Positions 19,017-28,139 of a DNA stretch of 36,391 nucleotides are shown here, piece by piece (the stretch's first letter is position 1; each line of letters starts with the position of its first letter). The notes under the pieces are model-generated. The model was not told the DNA's origin. It made no database searches and saw nothing but the letters and a program-made list of their open reading frames with translations. A program made the position numbers and the translations under genes. Origin of the DNA: Bryobacteraceae bacterium (GTDB taxonomy: Bacteria > Acidobacteriota > Terriglobia > Bryobacterales > Bryobacteraceae); contig JANXAE010000018.1 of NCBI GenBank assembly GCA_025062235.1, forward strand, positions 1 through 36,391, written 5' to 3'.

Positions 19017-22000
19017 ATGAGCCGCATGATCAGGGTGCTGTTCGCCGCCGTGCTCCTTCTGCCGGGGGATGGGCGCGGCGCGGACCGATACGCGCTGATC
19101 CTCGAGGATCCCCCTGTCGCTTCCCAGATCCGCTCGCGCGAGGAACTGGAAAGTCTTCGCACGCGCGAGACCGCACAACGGCTCGCGGCAAGGCAGCAGA
19201 CCCTGCGCCGGGAACTGGCGCGCCGCAACGTGGCAGTGACGGGCGCGGCGCACCTGCTGGTGAACGCGGTCTTCGTGCGCGCTCGCCCCGAGCAGGTGGA
19301 GGAACTGAGCCACCTGCCGGGCGTACGCCGCGTCGTCCACTTGCCTCCCATTCGCTTGCATCTGGACCGCGCTCTCGATCTGAGCAATGCGCGTCTGGCC
19401 TGGGAGCGCGCTGGCGGGCCCGCGAATGCCGGAGCGGGAGTGAAAATCGGCGTCATTGACTCGGGCATTGATCACGGCCATCCCGCCCTGCTCGACGACT
19501 CGCTCAGCCCGCCGCCCGGGTATCCCAAATGCGTTCCCCGCGACTGCCCATGGACCAGCAACAAAGTGATCGTCGCCCGCAGCTACGTGGAGATGCTCGC
19601 CGCGGGCACTCCCCCCAATCCAGCCGAGGACTCGCGGCCCGACGACCTGACCCCTCGCGACCGCGTGGGGCACGGGACGGCGATTGCGGTGATCGCCGCG
19701 GGCCGCCAGGTGAAGACTCCCTCGGGCACTATCTCCGGCGTGGCTCCCAAGGCCTTTCTGGGCAACTACAAGGTCTTCGGCTCTCCGGGCGTCAACGACA
19801 ACACCTACGCGGATGTCCTCGTCGCAGCGCTCGAAGACGCCCTGCGGGATGGCATGGATGTGGTGACCCTGGCGCTCGGCACACCCGCCCTGTACGGTCC
19901 GCTCGACGCCGGCGCAGCGTGCGGGACGCGGACGGGCGAGCCCTGCGACTTGCGTGCCTGGGCGGTCGAGAACGCGGTCAAGGCCGGTCTGCTCGTGGTC
20001 GTCAGCGCTGGCAACGACGGTGATTTCGCGTTGAAGTACCCCGCGCTGGGCAGCGTGAATTCTCCGGGGACCGCGCCTTCGGCGCTGACGGTGGGGGCCA
20101 TCACCAACGCACACGTGTGGTTCTCCAGCGTGCGCGTGCCGGAAGCCGACGCCCCGGCCGAACTGCGCAACATCCCGGCCCGCTTCGGAGACGGCCCACG
20201 GCCAGCCGGGCCGCTGACAGCGCCCGTGCGGGACGTCGAGCGGCTTGGCGACGACGGACGAGCCTGCCGCCCGCTCCCCTCCGGATCGCTGGCCGGCGCC
20301 GTGGCGCTGGTCCAGCGGGGTGGCTGCTCGTTCGCTTTCAAGGTCTCCAACGCCGAGAGCGCAGGCGCCGCCGCAGTGCTCATCTACCAGCTCGAAGGCC
20401 AGGAGGGCATATTCAGCCCGGCGGGTCTGGCGGGCACCGGCATTCCTGCGGTCATGATCCCCAACAGCGCAGGGAAGCTGCTCAAGAGGTACTTGGGCGG
20501 GAGAGCGGACGCGCGGGTCACGCTGGACCCAACGCTGGCGCCGTGGGAGGCGCCGGCGGACGAGATCGCCTCTTTCAGTTCGCGAGGACCCTCGCTCGGC
20601 GAGAACGCCATCAAGCCCGAACTGGTGACGGTAGGCACCGATCTGTTCACCGCCACGCAGACCTACGACCCCAACAGCGAGATGTGGGATCCCAGCGGTT
20701 ACACCGCCGTGAGCGGGACCAGCTTCGCCGTGGGATTGGCGGCGGGGGCAGCGGCGCTGGTCAAGCAACAGCGCCCCGCTTTCACGCCGGCGCAGGTCAA
20801 GTCGGCGCTTGTCCATACGGCCAACCCGCAGGTGTTCGACGACGGACAAGCGGCCGCTGTGACCGCGGCGGGCGCGGGCAAGCTCGATGCCGCGGCCTCC
20901 GTCGAGTCCAACCTCACCGTGGAGCCTGCCACGCTCTCCTTCGGCGTGCTCGGGCCGGGTTCGCTCGGCGGCTCGCGCACGCTGACTCTGAGGAACGCCA
21001 GCGCCGGGCGCCTCTCCCTACTCGTTTCGGTCGTCCCGAGGCAGCCGGCCACGGGCGCGCGCCTGGCCCTCGCCACCACCAGCCTGACGCTCGAGCCGGG
21101 CGCCTCGACGCAGTTGGCGGTGCGTTTGGAAGGCACGATGCCACCGCCGGGTTCCTACGAAGGCGAAATCAGGATCGAGGGCGCCGCTCGCACCTTGCGC
21201 GTGCCCTATCTCTACATCGTGAGCGACAACGTTCCCTACAATGCCTATCCCCTGCTCGGCTACGACTTCGACGGTGTGGTGAATTCGTACCTTCCGGGCA
21301 GGCTCGTTGCGCTCAAGGTTACCGATCGCTACGGCGCGCCCGTGGCCAACGTCCCCGTCCGCTTCCGCGCCACGCGGGGCGGCGGTTACGTGGAAGCGGC
21401 CGATCCGGCCACCGACGTCTACGGCATCGCGGCTGCGCGCGTCGTTCTCGGACCGCTTCCTGGAGAACAGCAGTTCGTGGCCGAAGCCGCCGGCTTGACA
21501 GTACCCTTCGACGGGTGGGCGCGACTCCGGCCCACGATCGCCCCCGAAGGCGTCGTCAATGCCGCCAGCTTCGCGCGTGGCGCACCCGTGGCACCCGGTT
21601 CCTACGTGGCGATCTTCGGATGGGGCCTCGCCGATACCACCCGCGTCTTTTTCACTCCGTATCTGCCGCTGTCGCTGGCAGGCGTCAGCGTAAGTTTCGA
21701 TGCGCCGCAGCGCAACCTGAGCCTGCCAGGCAGGCTGCACTTCGTGAGCCCCGGGCAGGTGAATGTGCAAGTGCCCTGGGAACTGCAAGGCCTGAATTCC
21801 GTGCTGATCAAGGTCAGCATCGGCAATATCTCGAGCGCCGTGTACACGCTGCCACTGGCCGATTATTCTCCGGCGTTCTTCGAGAAGGAGGAGGCTCCGG
21901 GGCGCAAATTGCTCGTCGCGCAGGACGAGAACTACGGTTTGATCACCAGCGGCAATCCGGTCCGGCGAGGCCGCGTCGCACGGCTCTATGCGAACGGACT

Positions 22001-22253
22001 GGGACCAGTGGACCCGACTCCGCCCACGGGAGAGCCCGCCCTGGCGCAACCGTTGTCGTGGACGCGGGTTAAACCGAGAGTGACCATCGGCGGCAAGGAA
22101 GCGAACGTGCTTTTCCATGGATTGACGCCGGGCGCGGTCGCCCTTTACCAGCTCGACGTCGTGGTGCCGGAGGACGCGCCCACAGGCTTGCAGGAGGTGA
22201 CGGTAACCATCGGCGGCGTGAGCTCGAAGGCGGCGCTATTGCCGGTGCAGTAG
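19017..22253 (+). CDS. Secreted S8 subtilisin-like serine protease with PA domain and TIGR03437-type C-terminal domain
   Basis: Catalytic Asp IGVIDSGIDHGHP, His GHGTAIAVIA, Ser SGTSFAVGLAAG; PA-like insert GAVALVQRGGCSFAFKVSNAESAGAAAVLIYQ; C-terminal VVNAASFARGAPVAPGSYVAIFGWGLA...LHFVSPGQVNVQVPWELQG...ANGLGPVDPTPPTG. Confidence 0.92.
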   Translation: MSRMIRVLFAAVLLLPGDGRGADRYALILEDPPVASQIRSREELESLRTRETAQRLAARQQTLRRELARRNVAVTGAAHLLVNAVFVRARPEQVEELSHLPGVRRVVHLPPIRLHLDRALDLSNARLAWERAGGPANAGAGVKIGVIDSGIDHGHPALLDDSLSPPPGYPKCVPRDCPWTSNKVIVARSYVEMLAAGTPPNPAEDSRPDDLTPRDRVGHGTAIAVIAAGRQVKTPSGTISGVAPKAFLGNYKVFGSPGVNDNTYADVLVAALEDALRDGMDVVTLALGTPALYGPLDAGAACGTRTGEPCDLRAWAVENAVKAGLLVVVSAGNDGDFALKYPALGSVNSPGTAPSALTVGAITNAHVWFSSVRVPEADAPAELRNIPARFGDGPRPAGPLTAPVRDVERLGDDGRACRPLPSGSLAGAVALVQRGGCSFAFKVSNAESAGAAAVLIYQLEGQEGIFSPAGLAGTGIPAVMIPNSAGKLLKRYLGGRADARVTLDPTLAPWEAPADEIASFSSRGPSLGENAIKPELVTVGTDLFTATQTYDPNSEMWDPSGYTAVSGTSFAVGLAAGAAALVKQQRPAFTPAQVKSALVHTANPQVFDDGQAAAVTAAGAGKLDAAASVESNLTVEPATLSFGVLGPGSLGGSRTLTLRNASAGRLSLLVSVVPRQPATGARLALATTSLTLEPGASTQLAVRLEGTMPPPGSYEGEIRIEGAARTLRVPYLYIVSDNVPYNAYPLLGYDFDGVVNSYLPGRLVALKVTDRYGAPVANVPVRFRATRGGGYVEAADPATDVYGIAAARVVLGPLPGEQQFVAEAAGLTVPFDGWARLRPTIAPEGVVNAASFARGAPVAPGSYVAIFGWGLADTTRVFFTPYLPLSLAGVSVSFDAPQRNLSLPGRLHFVSPGQVNVQVPWELQGLNSVLIKVSIGNISSAVYTLPLADYSPAFFEKEEAPGRKLLVAQDENYGLITSGNPVRRGRVARLYANGLGPVDPTPPTGEPALAQPLSWTRVKPRVTIGGKEANVLFHGLTPGAVALYQLDVVVPEDAPTGLQEVTVTIGGVSSKAALLPVQ

Positions 22254-22364
22254 CCGCGCCAGAAGCACACGCGAAACTGCCCGGTCCGGCGGCCGGCGGA
22301 CGGCTTACATTCCCATAGTGGCGGGTGACGTAGAATCCGATAAGAAGCCTTCGACGAGACGCTT

Positions 22365-24767
22365 ATGAGGGTGCTGACGGTCATCTGGGCGTTGTTGCTA
22401 GGGAGCATGATGGCCCTGGGGCAGGCGGTCCCCGATCTGTGGATCCTCGAGCTGGAAGGCGAGCCTGCCGTCCCCACCGTGCCGGCCGGGACCAAAACCG
22501 CGAACGAAATCCGTGCGGCCATCGCGGAAAGGCGCGTGCAAGTGCGGACCGAGCAACTCCGAGTGCGCGCCGCGCTCGCCGCACGCCAGGTCGCGGTGCT
22601 GCATGCGCTCGATACGGTGGCCAACGCGCTGGTCGTCCATGCCCCGGGCAGGACCGCGGCAGAACTGGCGGCTGTACCTGGCGTCGTGCGGGTCCATCCG
22701 GTTTACGAGGTGCGCCTGTTGCTAGACCGCGCCCTTCCGCTCTTGGCCGTTCCCCAGGCTTGGGAGCGAATCGGCGGCGAAAGCAATGCCGGCAGGGGAG
22801 TCAAGATCGGCATCATTGACACCGGCATTGACCACGAGCACCCGGCGTTCGAGGACCCTTCGCTCGAGATCCCGCAAGGTTTTCCGAAAGTCGAGAAGGC
22901 GGAGGATCGCAAGTACACCAACAACAAGATCATCGTGGCGCGCACCTACGAGGGCCTGCTCGGCAACGCCGGCGGCAGTCCGCGCGACGAGATGGGACAC
23001 GGAACGGCAGTGGCGATGGCGGCGGCGGGGCTGCGGAGCCGGGGACCGCTGGCTGAGATCAGCGGCGTGGCCCCGCGCGCGTGGCTGGGCAATTACAAGG
23101 TGTTCACGGCCAGCAGCGAAACCACGCGTACGGACGTCGTGCTCAGAGCGATCGAGGACGCGGTCGCCGATGGTATGGACATAATCAACCTGAGCTTAGG
23201 TACGCCGTTGGCGCCACGCTCGGCCGACTCCTTGTCGGCCCGCGTGCTCGATCGCGCCGCGGCGGCGGGCGTAATCGTCGTGGCTGCGGCGGGCAACAGC
23301 GGCCCGGACCCGTTCACGATCAATTCCTACGCCAGCGCTCCGTCGGCGATCGGCGTCGGCGCCTCGACCAACGATCGCGTCTTCGGCACGGCAGTCATCC
23401 TCCAGGACGGAGGTCAGTACGCTGCAACGCCGGGCAACGGACCCAAGCCCGAAAACCCGATCACAGCACCCTTGGCCGACGTGGCAAGTCTCGACCGGAC
23501 AGGCTTGGCCTGCGAGCCGCTGCCTTCGGGCAGCCTGGAAGGTCGGATCGCCCTGATCTTCCGCGGCACATGCTTTTTCGAAGACAAGCTGAACAACGCG
23601 CAGCGCGCCGGGGCCGTGGCTGCCATCGTCTACACCGACGACCGTCCGGTGGCGATCATGAGTGTGGGTTCGGCCACCTTGCCGGGCGTAATGGTGAGCA
23701 ATGCCGACGGGCTCGCCATCAAGACCAGGCTGAGGGAGAACCCCGGGCTGCACGCCACCGTGCACTTTCGGCCAGGACCCTTGCCCGCAGATGGCAACCG
23801 CCTGGCGAGCTTCTCCAGCCGGGGGCCGAATCCCGACGAGGCCGTCAAACCCGACCTCATCGCCGTGGGCAGCGACATTTATACGGCGACCCAGAGTTGG
23901 TATCCAGCCGGCGAGATGTACGATCCCTCCCGCTACACGTCCGAATCCGGCACCAGCTTCGCTGCTCCCATGGTGGCGGGGGCTGCTGCCGTGTTGAAAG
24001 CCGAACGTCCCGGGCTCACCGTCGAGCAGTACCGCTCGCTACTGGTCAATTCGGCTGAGCCCTTCCCGCCTGGGGACGGGCCGGTGGCGGGCGTGCAGCG
24101 CGCGGGCGCCGGACGCCTGCACCTGGCGCGCGCCTTGCAGAGCACCATCGCTGCCTACCCCACTTCGCTGAGCTTCGGTAGCGGCAGCGGAGCAGCCGAG
24201 CTGAGACGACGCCTGAGGCTGACCAACCTTGCCGCAGAACGAGACCTGTTCACCATCGAGGCGATCCCGAGCGGCGAGCAGCCGGCACCGTTCCCGGAAG
24301 TCAACACGATCGCTCTCGATCCGGGCGCCTCGGCGGAGATCGGCGTCAGTTGGAGCGCCACGACCCTGCCGCCGGGCGAGTACCAAGGTTTCCTCCGCAT
24401 CGCCGGCACTCGATCGCCGGTCGAGATCCGCGTGCCGTACTGGTATGCCAGCCCGACGGGGACGCCGGCATTTCTCACCGTGCTGAGCGCGCGAACCCAG
24501 GGGACCGTGGATGCCTCCCTGCGGCGTGCCATCTACTTCCGCGTCACGGATGCCACCGGGATCCCCGTGCGCAACATCCGGCCGGAAGTGAACGTAGTGC
24601 AGGGCGGCGGCGAGGTCACCGAGGTCAGTTGGATGGACGGCGAGATCCCCGGCGTCTGGGCGGTGAGTGTCCGCCTGGGAAAACAGCCCGGCCGGAACGA
24701 ATTCCGCATCACAGCAGGCGGCCTGAGCCGCAGCGTGATCATTGTCGGGGTTTCCAACAATCCCTGA
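22365..24767 (+). CDS. Secreted S8 subtilisin-like serine protease with PA domain (paralogue of upstream gene, no TIGR03437-type domain)
   Basis: IGIIDTGIDHEHP, GHGTAVAMAAAG, SGTSFAAPMVAG; PA-like GRIALIFRGTCFFEDKLNNAQRAGAVAAIVY; same N-terminal organisation as 19017..22253. Confidence 0.92.
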   Translation: MRVLTVIWALLLGSMMALGQAVPDLWILELEGEPAVPTVPAGTKTANEIRAAIAERRVQVRTEQLRVRAALAARQVAVLHALDTVANALVVHAPGRTAAELAAVPGVVRVHPVYEVRLLLDRALPLLAVPQAWERIGGESNAGRGVKIGIIDTGIDHEHPAFEDPSLEIPQGFPKVEKAEDRKYTNNKIIVARTYEGLLGNAGGSPRDEMGHGTAVAMAAAGLRSRGPLAEISGVAPRAWLGNYKVFTASSETTRTDVVLRAIEDAVADGMDIINLSLGTPLAPRSADSLSARVLDRAAAAGVIVVAAAGNSGPDPFTINSYASAPSAIGVGASTNDRVFGTAVILQDGGQYAATPGNGPKPENPITAPLADVASLDRTGLACEPLPSGSLEGRIALIFRGTCFFEDKLNNAQRAGAVAAIVYTDDRPVAIMSVGSATLPGVMVSNADGLAIKTRLRENPGLHATVHFRPGPLPADGNRLASFSSRGPNPDEAVKPDLIAVGSDIYTATQSWYPAGEMYDPSRYTSESGTSFAAPMVAGAAAVLKAERPGLTVEQYRSLLVNSAEPFPPGDGPVAGVQRAGAGRLHLARALQSTIAAYPTSLSFGSGSGAAELRRRLRLTNLAAERDLFTIEAIPSGEQPAPFPEVNTIALDPGASAEIGVSWSATTLPPGEYQGFLRIAGTRSPVEIRVPYWYASPTGTPAFLTVLSARTQGTVDASLRRAIYFRVTDATGIPVRNIRPEVNVVQGGGEVTEVSWMDGEIPGVWAVSVRLGKQPGRNEFRITAGGLSRSVIIVGVSNNP

Positions 24768-24774
24768 ACAGTTC

Positions 24775-24791
24775 AGGCGGGCCGCCCGCCT
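24775..24791. terminator. Strong GC hairpin after the second subtilase (AGGCGGG-CCG-CCCGCCT)
   Basis: 7-bp perfect stem with 3-nt loop 8 nt after the TGA; no T-tract, so the terminator role is uncertain. Confidence 0.4.
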
Positions 24792-24901
24792 CGCGACCCA
24801 TTCGAACCCACACGGCCAGGGGGCTCGGCGTAATCCGGTGTGGCGCGGCATCGTGTAGTATGCTGGAGTAGGACTGCTCGGAACTGGACTGGAGGTTTGC
24901 T

Positions 24902-26056
24902 ATGAAAGGGCGAAAGCTCGCCTGGCTGGGCGCCGCCTCCCTCTTGTTGGCCGGCGTCAGCTTGGCGCAGACATCATCCATTGCGGGCCAGGTCAAAGGC
25001 GAGGACGGCAAGCCCCTGCAAGGCGCTCTCATCCGCATTGAAAGGCTGGATATCAAGGGCAACTATCGCGTCAAGACCAACCGCAAGGGCGAGTATTTCC
25101 ACGCCGGCCTGCCCTTGGGAACCTACCGCGTGATCCTGGAAGTGGATGGCAAGGAAGTGGACCGGGTGGAGAACGTACGCACCCGGCTCGGGGATCCCAC
25201 CGAGATCAACTTCGATCTGGAGCGCGTCAAGCAGCGTCGCGAAGCCTTGCAACGGGCGGCTGAGGCCGGCACGCTGACGCAGGAGCAGTTGCGCGAGATG
25301 ACGCCCGAGCAGCGCGCCGCCTTCGAAAGAGCGGCCAAGGAGCGGGCCGCGCAACTGGCGCGCAACCGTGCCCTGAACGATGCCTTCAACGCGGGCATGC
25401 AGGCGCTGCAAGCCAAGCAGTACGATCAAGCCATCGAGTCTTTCACCAAGGCCTCCGAGATTGATCCCAAGCAGCACGTGGTCTGGGCGCACCTGGCCGA
25501 TGCCTACATCGGGCTGGCGACCACCAAGACCGGCGCCGAGCAGGAGGCCGCGCTGAACAAGGGCCTGGAAAGCTACCAGAAGGCACTGGAGATCAAGCCT
25601 GACGAGGCAGCCTATCACAACAACTACGCCCTCGCGCTGGCCCGGGCCAAGAGGTTCGAGGAAGCACAGGCCGAGCTGACCAAGGCTGCCCAGCTCGACC
25701 CGGGTAACGCCGGTCGCTACTTCTACAACCTGGGCGCTCTGCTGGTGAACTCCGGGCAGAACCAGGCGGCGGGCGAGGCGTTCAAGAAGGCCATCGAGGC
25801 CGACCCCAACTACGCCGACGCGCATTACCAGTACGGCGTGTCGCTGATGGCCGAGGCCAAGTTCACGCCCGAGGGCAAGGTGATCGCACCTCCCGGCGCG
25901 AAAGAGGCTTTCGAGAAGTACCTGCAGCTGAAGCCCGACGGTCCCTTCGCCGAGGCCGCCAAGGGCATGATCGCCACCATCGAAGCGGGCGTGCAGACTG
26001 AGTACACGAACCCCGAAGCGGAAAAGAAGAAGAGACCCGCGCCGAGGAAAAAGTAA
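24902..26056 (+). CDS. Secreted TPR-repeat protein with N-terminal carboxypeptidase-regulatory-like (Ig-like) domain
   Basis: Signal peptide MKGRKLAWLGAASLLLAGVSLAQ; SIAGQVKGEDGKPLQGALIRIERLD..GEYFHAGLPLGTYRVIL; TPR units ALQAKQYDQAIESFTKASEIDPKQ, ALARAKRFEEAQAELTKAAQLDPGN, NQAAGEAFKKAIEADPNYADAHY. Clear SD (ggagg). Confidence 0.9.
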   Translation: MKGRKLAWLGAASLLLAGVSLAQTSSIAGQVKGEDGKPLQGALIRIERLDIKGNYRVKTNRKGEYFHAGLPLGTYRVILEVDGKEVDRVENVRTRLGDPTEINFDLERVKQRREALQRAAEAGTLTQEQLREMTPEQRAAFERAAKERAAQLARNRALNDAFNAGMQALQAKQYDQAIESFTKASEIDPKQHVVWAHLADAYIGLATTKTGAEQEAALNKGLESYQKALEIKPDEAAYHNNYALALARAKRFEEAQAELTKAAQLDPGNAGRYFYNLGALLVNSGQNQAAGEAFKKAIEADPNYADAHYQYGVSLMAEAKFTPEGKVIAPPGAKEAFEKYLQLKPDGPFAEAAKGMIATIEAGVQTEYTNPEAEKKKRPAPRKK

Positions 26057-26089
26057 GCGGCAAAGACGGCCAGAAGGCGGGACAAAGGA

Positions 26090-26377
26090 ATGGTACGCCT
26101 CATCCTGTACCTGCTGCTGGCCGTCTTACTGATTACGCTGCTCCGTTCGGTGCTCGGAATCCTCCTCAAGGCTGCCGCGCGGTGGTTGCTGGCAGGGGGC
26201 AGCCAGGCTTCACGCAGCACACCTTCGGGCGGCGAATTGCGCCAGGATCCGGTGTGCGGCGTCTACATCTCCACTGCCACTTCGTACAAGCTCACCGAAG
26301 GGGGCAAGGTCCTCCATTTCTGCTCGGAAGCCTGCCGTGAGCAATACCGGCGGCGAAAAGGCGAGGCCAAGGCCTGA
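26090..26377 (+). CDS. Small TM protein with YHS-like metal-binding domain
   Basis: N-terminal TM, then QDPVCGVYISTATSYKLTEGGKVLHFCSEACREQYRR (C..P / FCS..C pattern of YHS domains). Confidence 0.85.
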   Translation: MVRLILYLLLAVLLITLLRSVLGILLKAAARWLLAGGSQASRSTPSGGELRQDPVCGVYISTATSYKLTEGGKVLHFCSEACREQYRRRKGEAKA

Positions 26378-28139
26378 AGCCCAGGACACTACGGCGCGGC
26401 CTCGGAGGCCCCGCGTCTTGCGCTTTGGCATTCCGGCCACGCCCCGCGGCGTCGCAGCGGCAACCTTCCTGGCCTTCGCGCTGCTGTTCCTTATCGTGAA
26501 CCGGGGTGCGTACGAGGGCTTTTTCCACGGCGACGAGCTCGACAACATCCAGTGGACCCGATACCTGAACCTTGCGGACTGGGCCCGTGGCTTCCTGCTG
26601 CCCAAATACTACCCACAGAACTTTCGTCCCGCAGGTCATCTGTACTTCAACCTCATGGGCCGGACGGCCGGGCTCGACTACCGCTGGTACGTCCTCAGCG
26701 TGCACGTTCTCCATCTGCTCAACGTGTGGCTGTCGTGGCGGCTGCTGCGGCGCCGCTTCGGTTTTTCGCCGTGGGCCGCAGGCGCCGGAGCGCTGTTTTT
26801 CGGCTTCCACATGGCGCTGTTCGATACGCTGTGGAAGCCCATGTACGTCTTCGACGTGCTTGCGGCCACCTTCTCGCTGCTCTGCCTGTCGGCCTACAGC
26901 TCGGGAGGCCCAGCCGCGCTGCCCCTGGCTTTCCTGTGCTTCTGGCTGGCCACCAAAAGCAAGGAGATGACCGTGATGCTGCCGGCGGCGCTGGCCGCTT
27001 GGGAATACTGGTTCGGAAAGAGGAGGTGGCTGCGGCTCGCGCCCTTCGTCGCGCTTTCGCTGGTCCTGGGCGTGCAGGCGCTGGTTGTCAACGCCACCCG
27101 GGAATCCGAGTACACGCTGCGCTTCGGGCCGGCGGCAGTCCTCCAGTGTGCTGCCTTCTATGCCTCGCGCGTCCTGCTGATCCCCCACGCAGGGTGGCTG
27201 CTGCTTGCGCTACCCGTCCTGCTGCGGGATCGGCGGAGCTACTTCGGGCTGGCGTTTTGCTTGGTCCTGCTCTTCCCGATGCTGCTGCTGCCCGGCCGGC
27301 TCTTCAGCGCGTACCTTTACGTTCCCATGGTGGGGCTGGGCATGGTGGCAGCCGCGGCTGCAACGCGTGTGAAGCCGACTTGGGTGGTGGCCTTCTTTCT
27401 CGTCTGGTTGCCCTACAACCATGGCGTCCTCCGCGCCGAGCGGCGGGAGACGCTTTCCCTGGCCGATGAGAACCGGCGTTACGTAAGCAAGCTGGAACAG
27501 ATCTTGGCCTCCAATCCTCTGGCGCAGGCGTACATTTACGACGGAGTGCCCGCCGCGCTGCACCCTTGGGGGATCGAAGCCGCAGTGAAATACTTCACGC
27601 GGAGGGGCGACCTCGCGTTTTATCCCGCGGAATCGAGCGACCTTGAAAAAAGCCTGCGCGAGGGCGAAGGCGCTGTGCTTCTGAGCTGGGATCCCGTGCT
27701 GCGGGAGCTTTCCGCGTTCGCCCGCGCACCGGGAGAGCCGGATGCTTCTTACATCGTCATGAGCCGCCGTGCTCCCGTATGGCAGCTCGGCGAGGGCTGG
27801 TACTCTTTGACGGGCCACTTCCGGTGGTGCCGGCCTCGTGCGACCGCGCGGCTGCGGCGGCCGGCCGGCGCAACGGAATTCGAGCTCGTGGTGAACATGG
27901 GACCTCCGCCGGCGGGAGAACCGATTCGCGCGATCGTCTACCTGAACGGGCGCGTGGCCGGCTCCTCCGAGCTGCGGCGTGGCTCTGGCTGGCACACCGT
28001 GCGCTGGCCGCTGCCCACGGACGCCCCCGGACGGGTGCGGGTCGAATTCCATGTAGAGCCTCCCTTCGTCGCCGATCCCGAAAGGCCGCTCGGTCTCGCG
28101 GTTGGCGCCTTCGGTTTCCTTCCCAGGGAGCAACCATGA
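26337..28139 (+). CDS. Polytopic membrane protein, GT-C glycosyltransferase-like, with C-terminal soluble domain
   Basis: ~10 hydrophobic segments; FFHGDELDNIQWTRYL near the N-terminus resembles the acidic first loop of GT-C enzymes; ~200 aa soluble C-terminal region. Start uncertain (GTG 26337 overlaps the upstream gene by 41 nt; TTG 26418 possible). Confidence 0.6.
   Translation: MSNTGGEKARPRPEAQDTTARPRRPRVLRFGIPATPRGVAAATFLAFALLFLIVNRGAYEGFFHGDELDNIQWTRYLNLADWARGFLLPKYYPQNFRPAGHLYFNLMGRTAGLDYRWYVLSVHVLHLLNVWLSWRLLRRRFGFSPWAAGAGALFFGFHMALFDTLWKPMYVFDVLAATFSLLCLSAYSSGGPAALPLAFLCFWLATKSKEMTVMLPAALAAWEYWFGKRRWLRLAPFVALSLVLGVQALVVNATRESEYTLRFGPAAVLQCAAFYASRVLLIPHAGWLLLALPVLLRDRRSYFGLAFCLVLLFPMLLLPGRLFSAYLYVPMVGLGMVAAAAATRVKPTWVVAFFLVWLPYNHGVLRAERRETLSLADENRRYVSKLEQILASNPLAQAYIYDGVPAALHPWGIEAAVKYFTRRGDLAFYPAESSDLEKSLREGEGAVLLSWDPVLRELSAFARAPGEPDASYIVMSRRAPVWQLGEGWYSLTGHFRWCRPRATARLRRPAGATEFELVVNMGPPPAGEPIRAIVYLNGRVAGSSELRRGSGWHTVRWPLPTDAPGRVRVEFHVEPPFVADPERPLGLAVGAFGFLPREQP

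Noticed and set aside
19005-20849. 614-aa minus-strand ORF
   Set aside because: Antisense to the first subtilase; no motif recognised.
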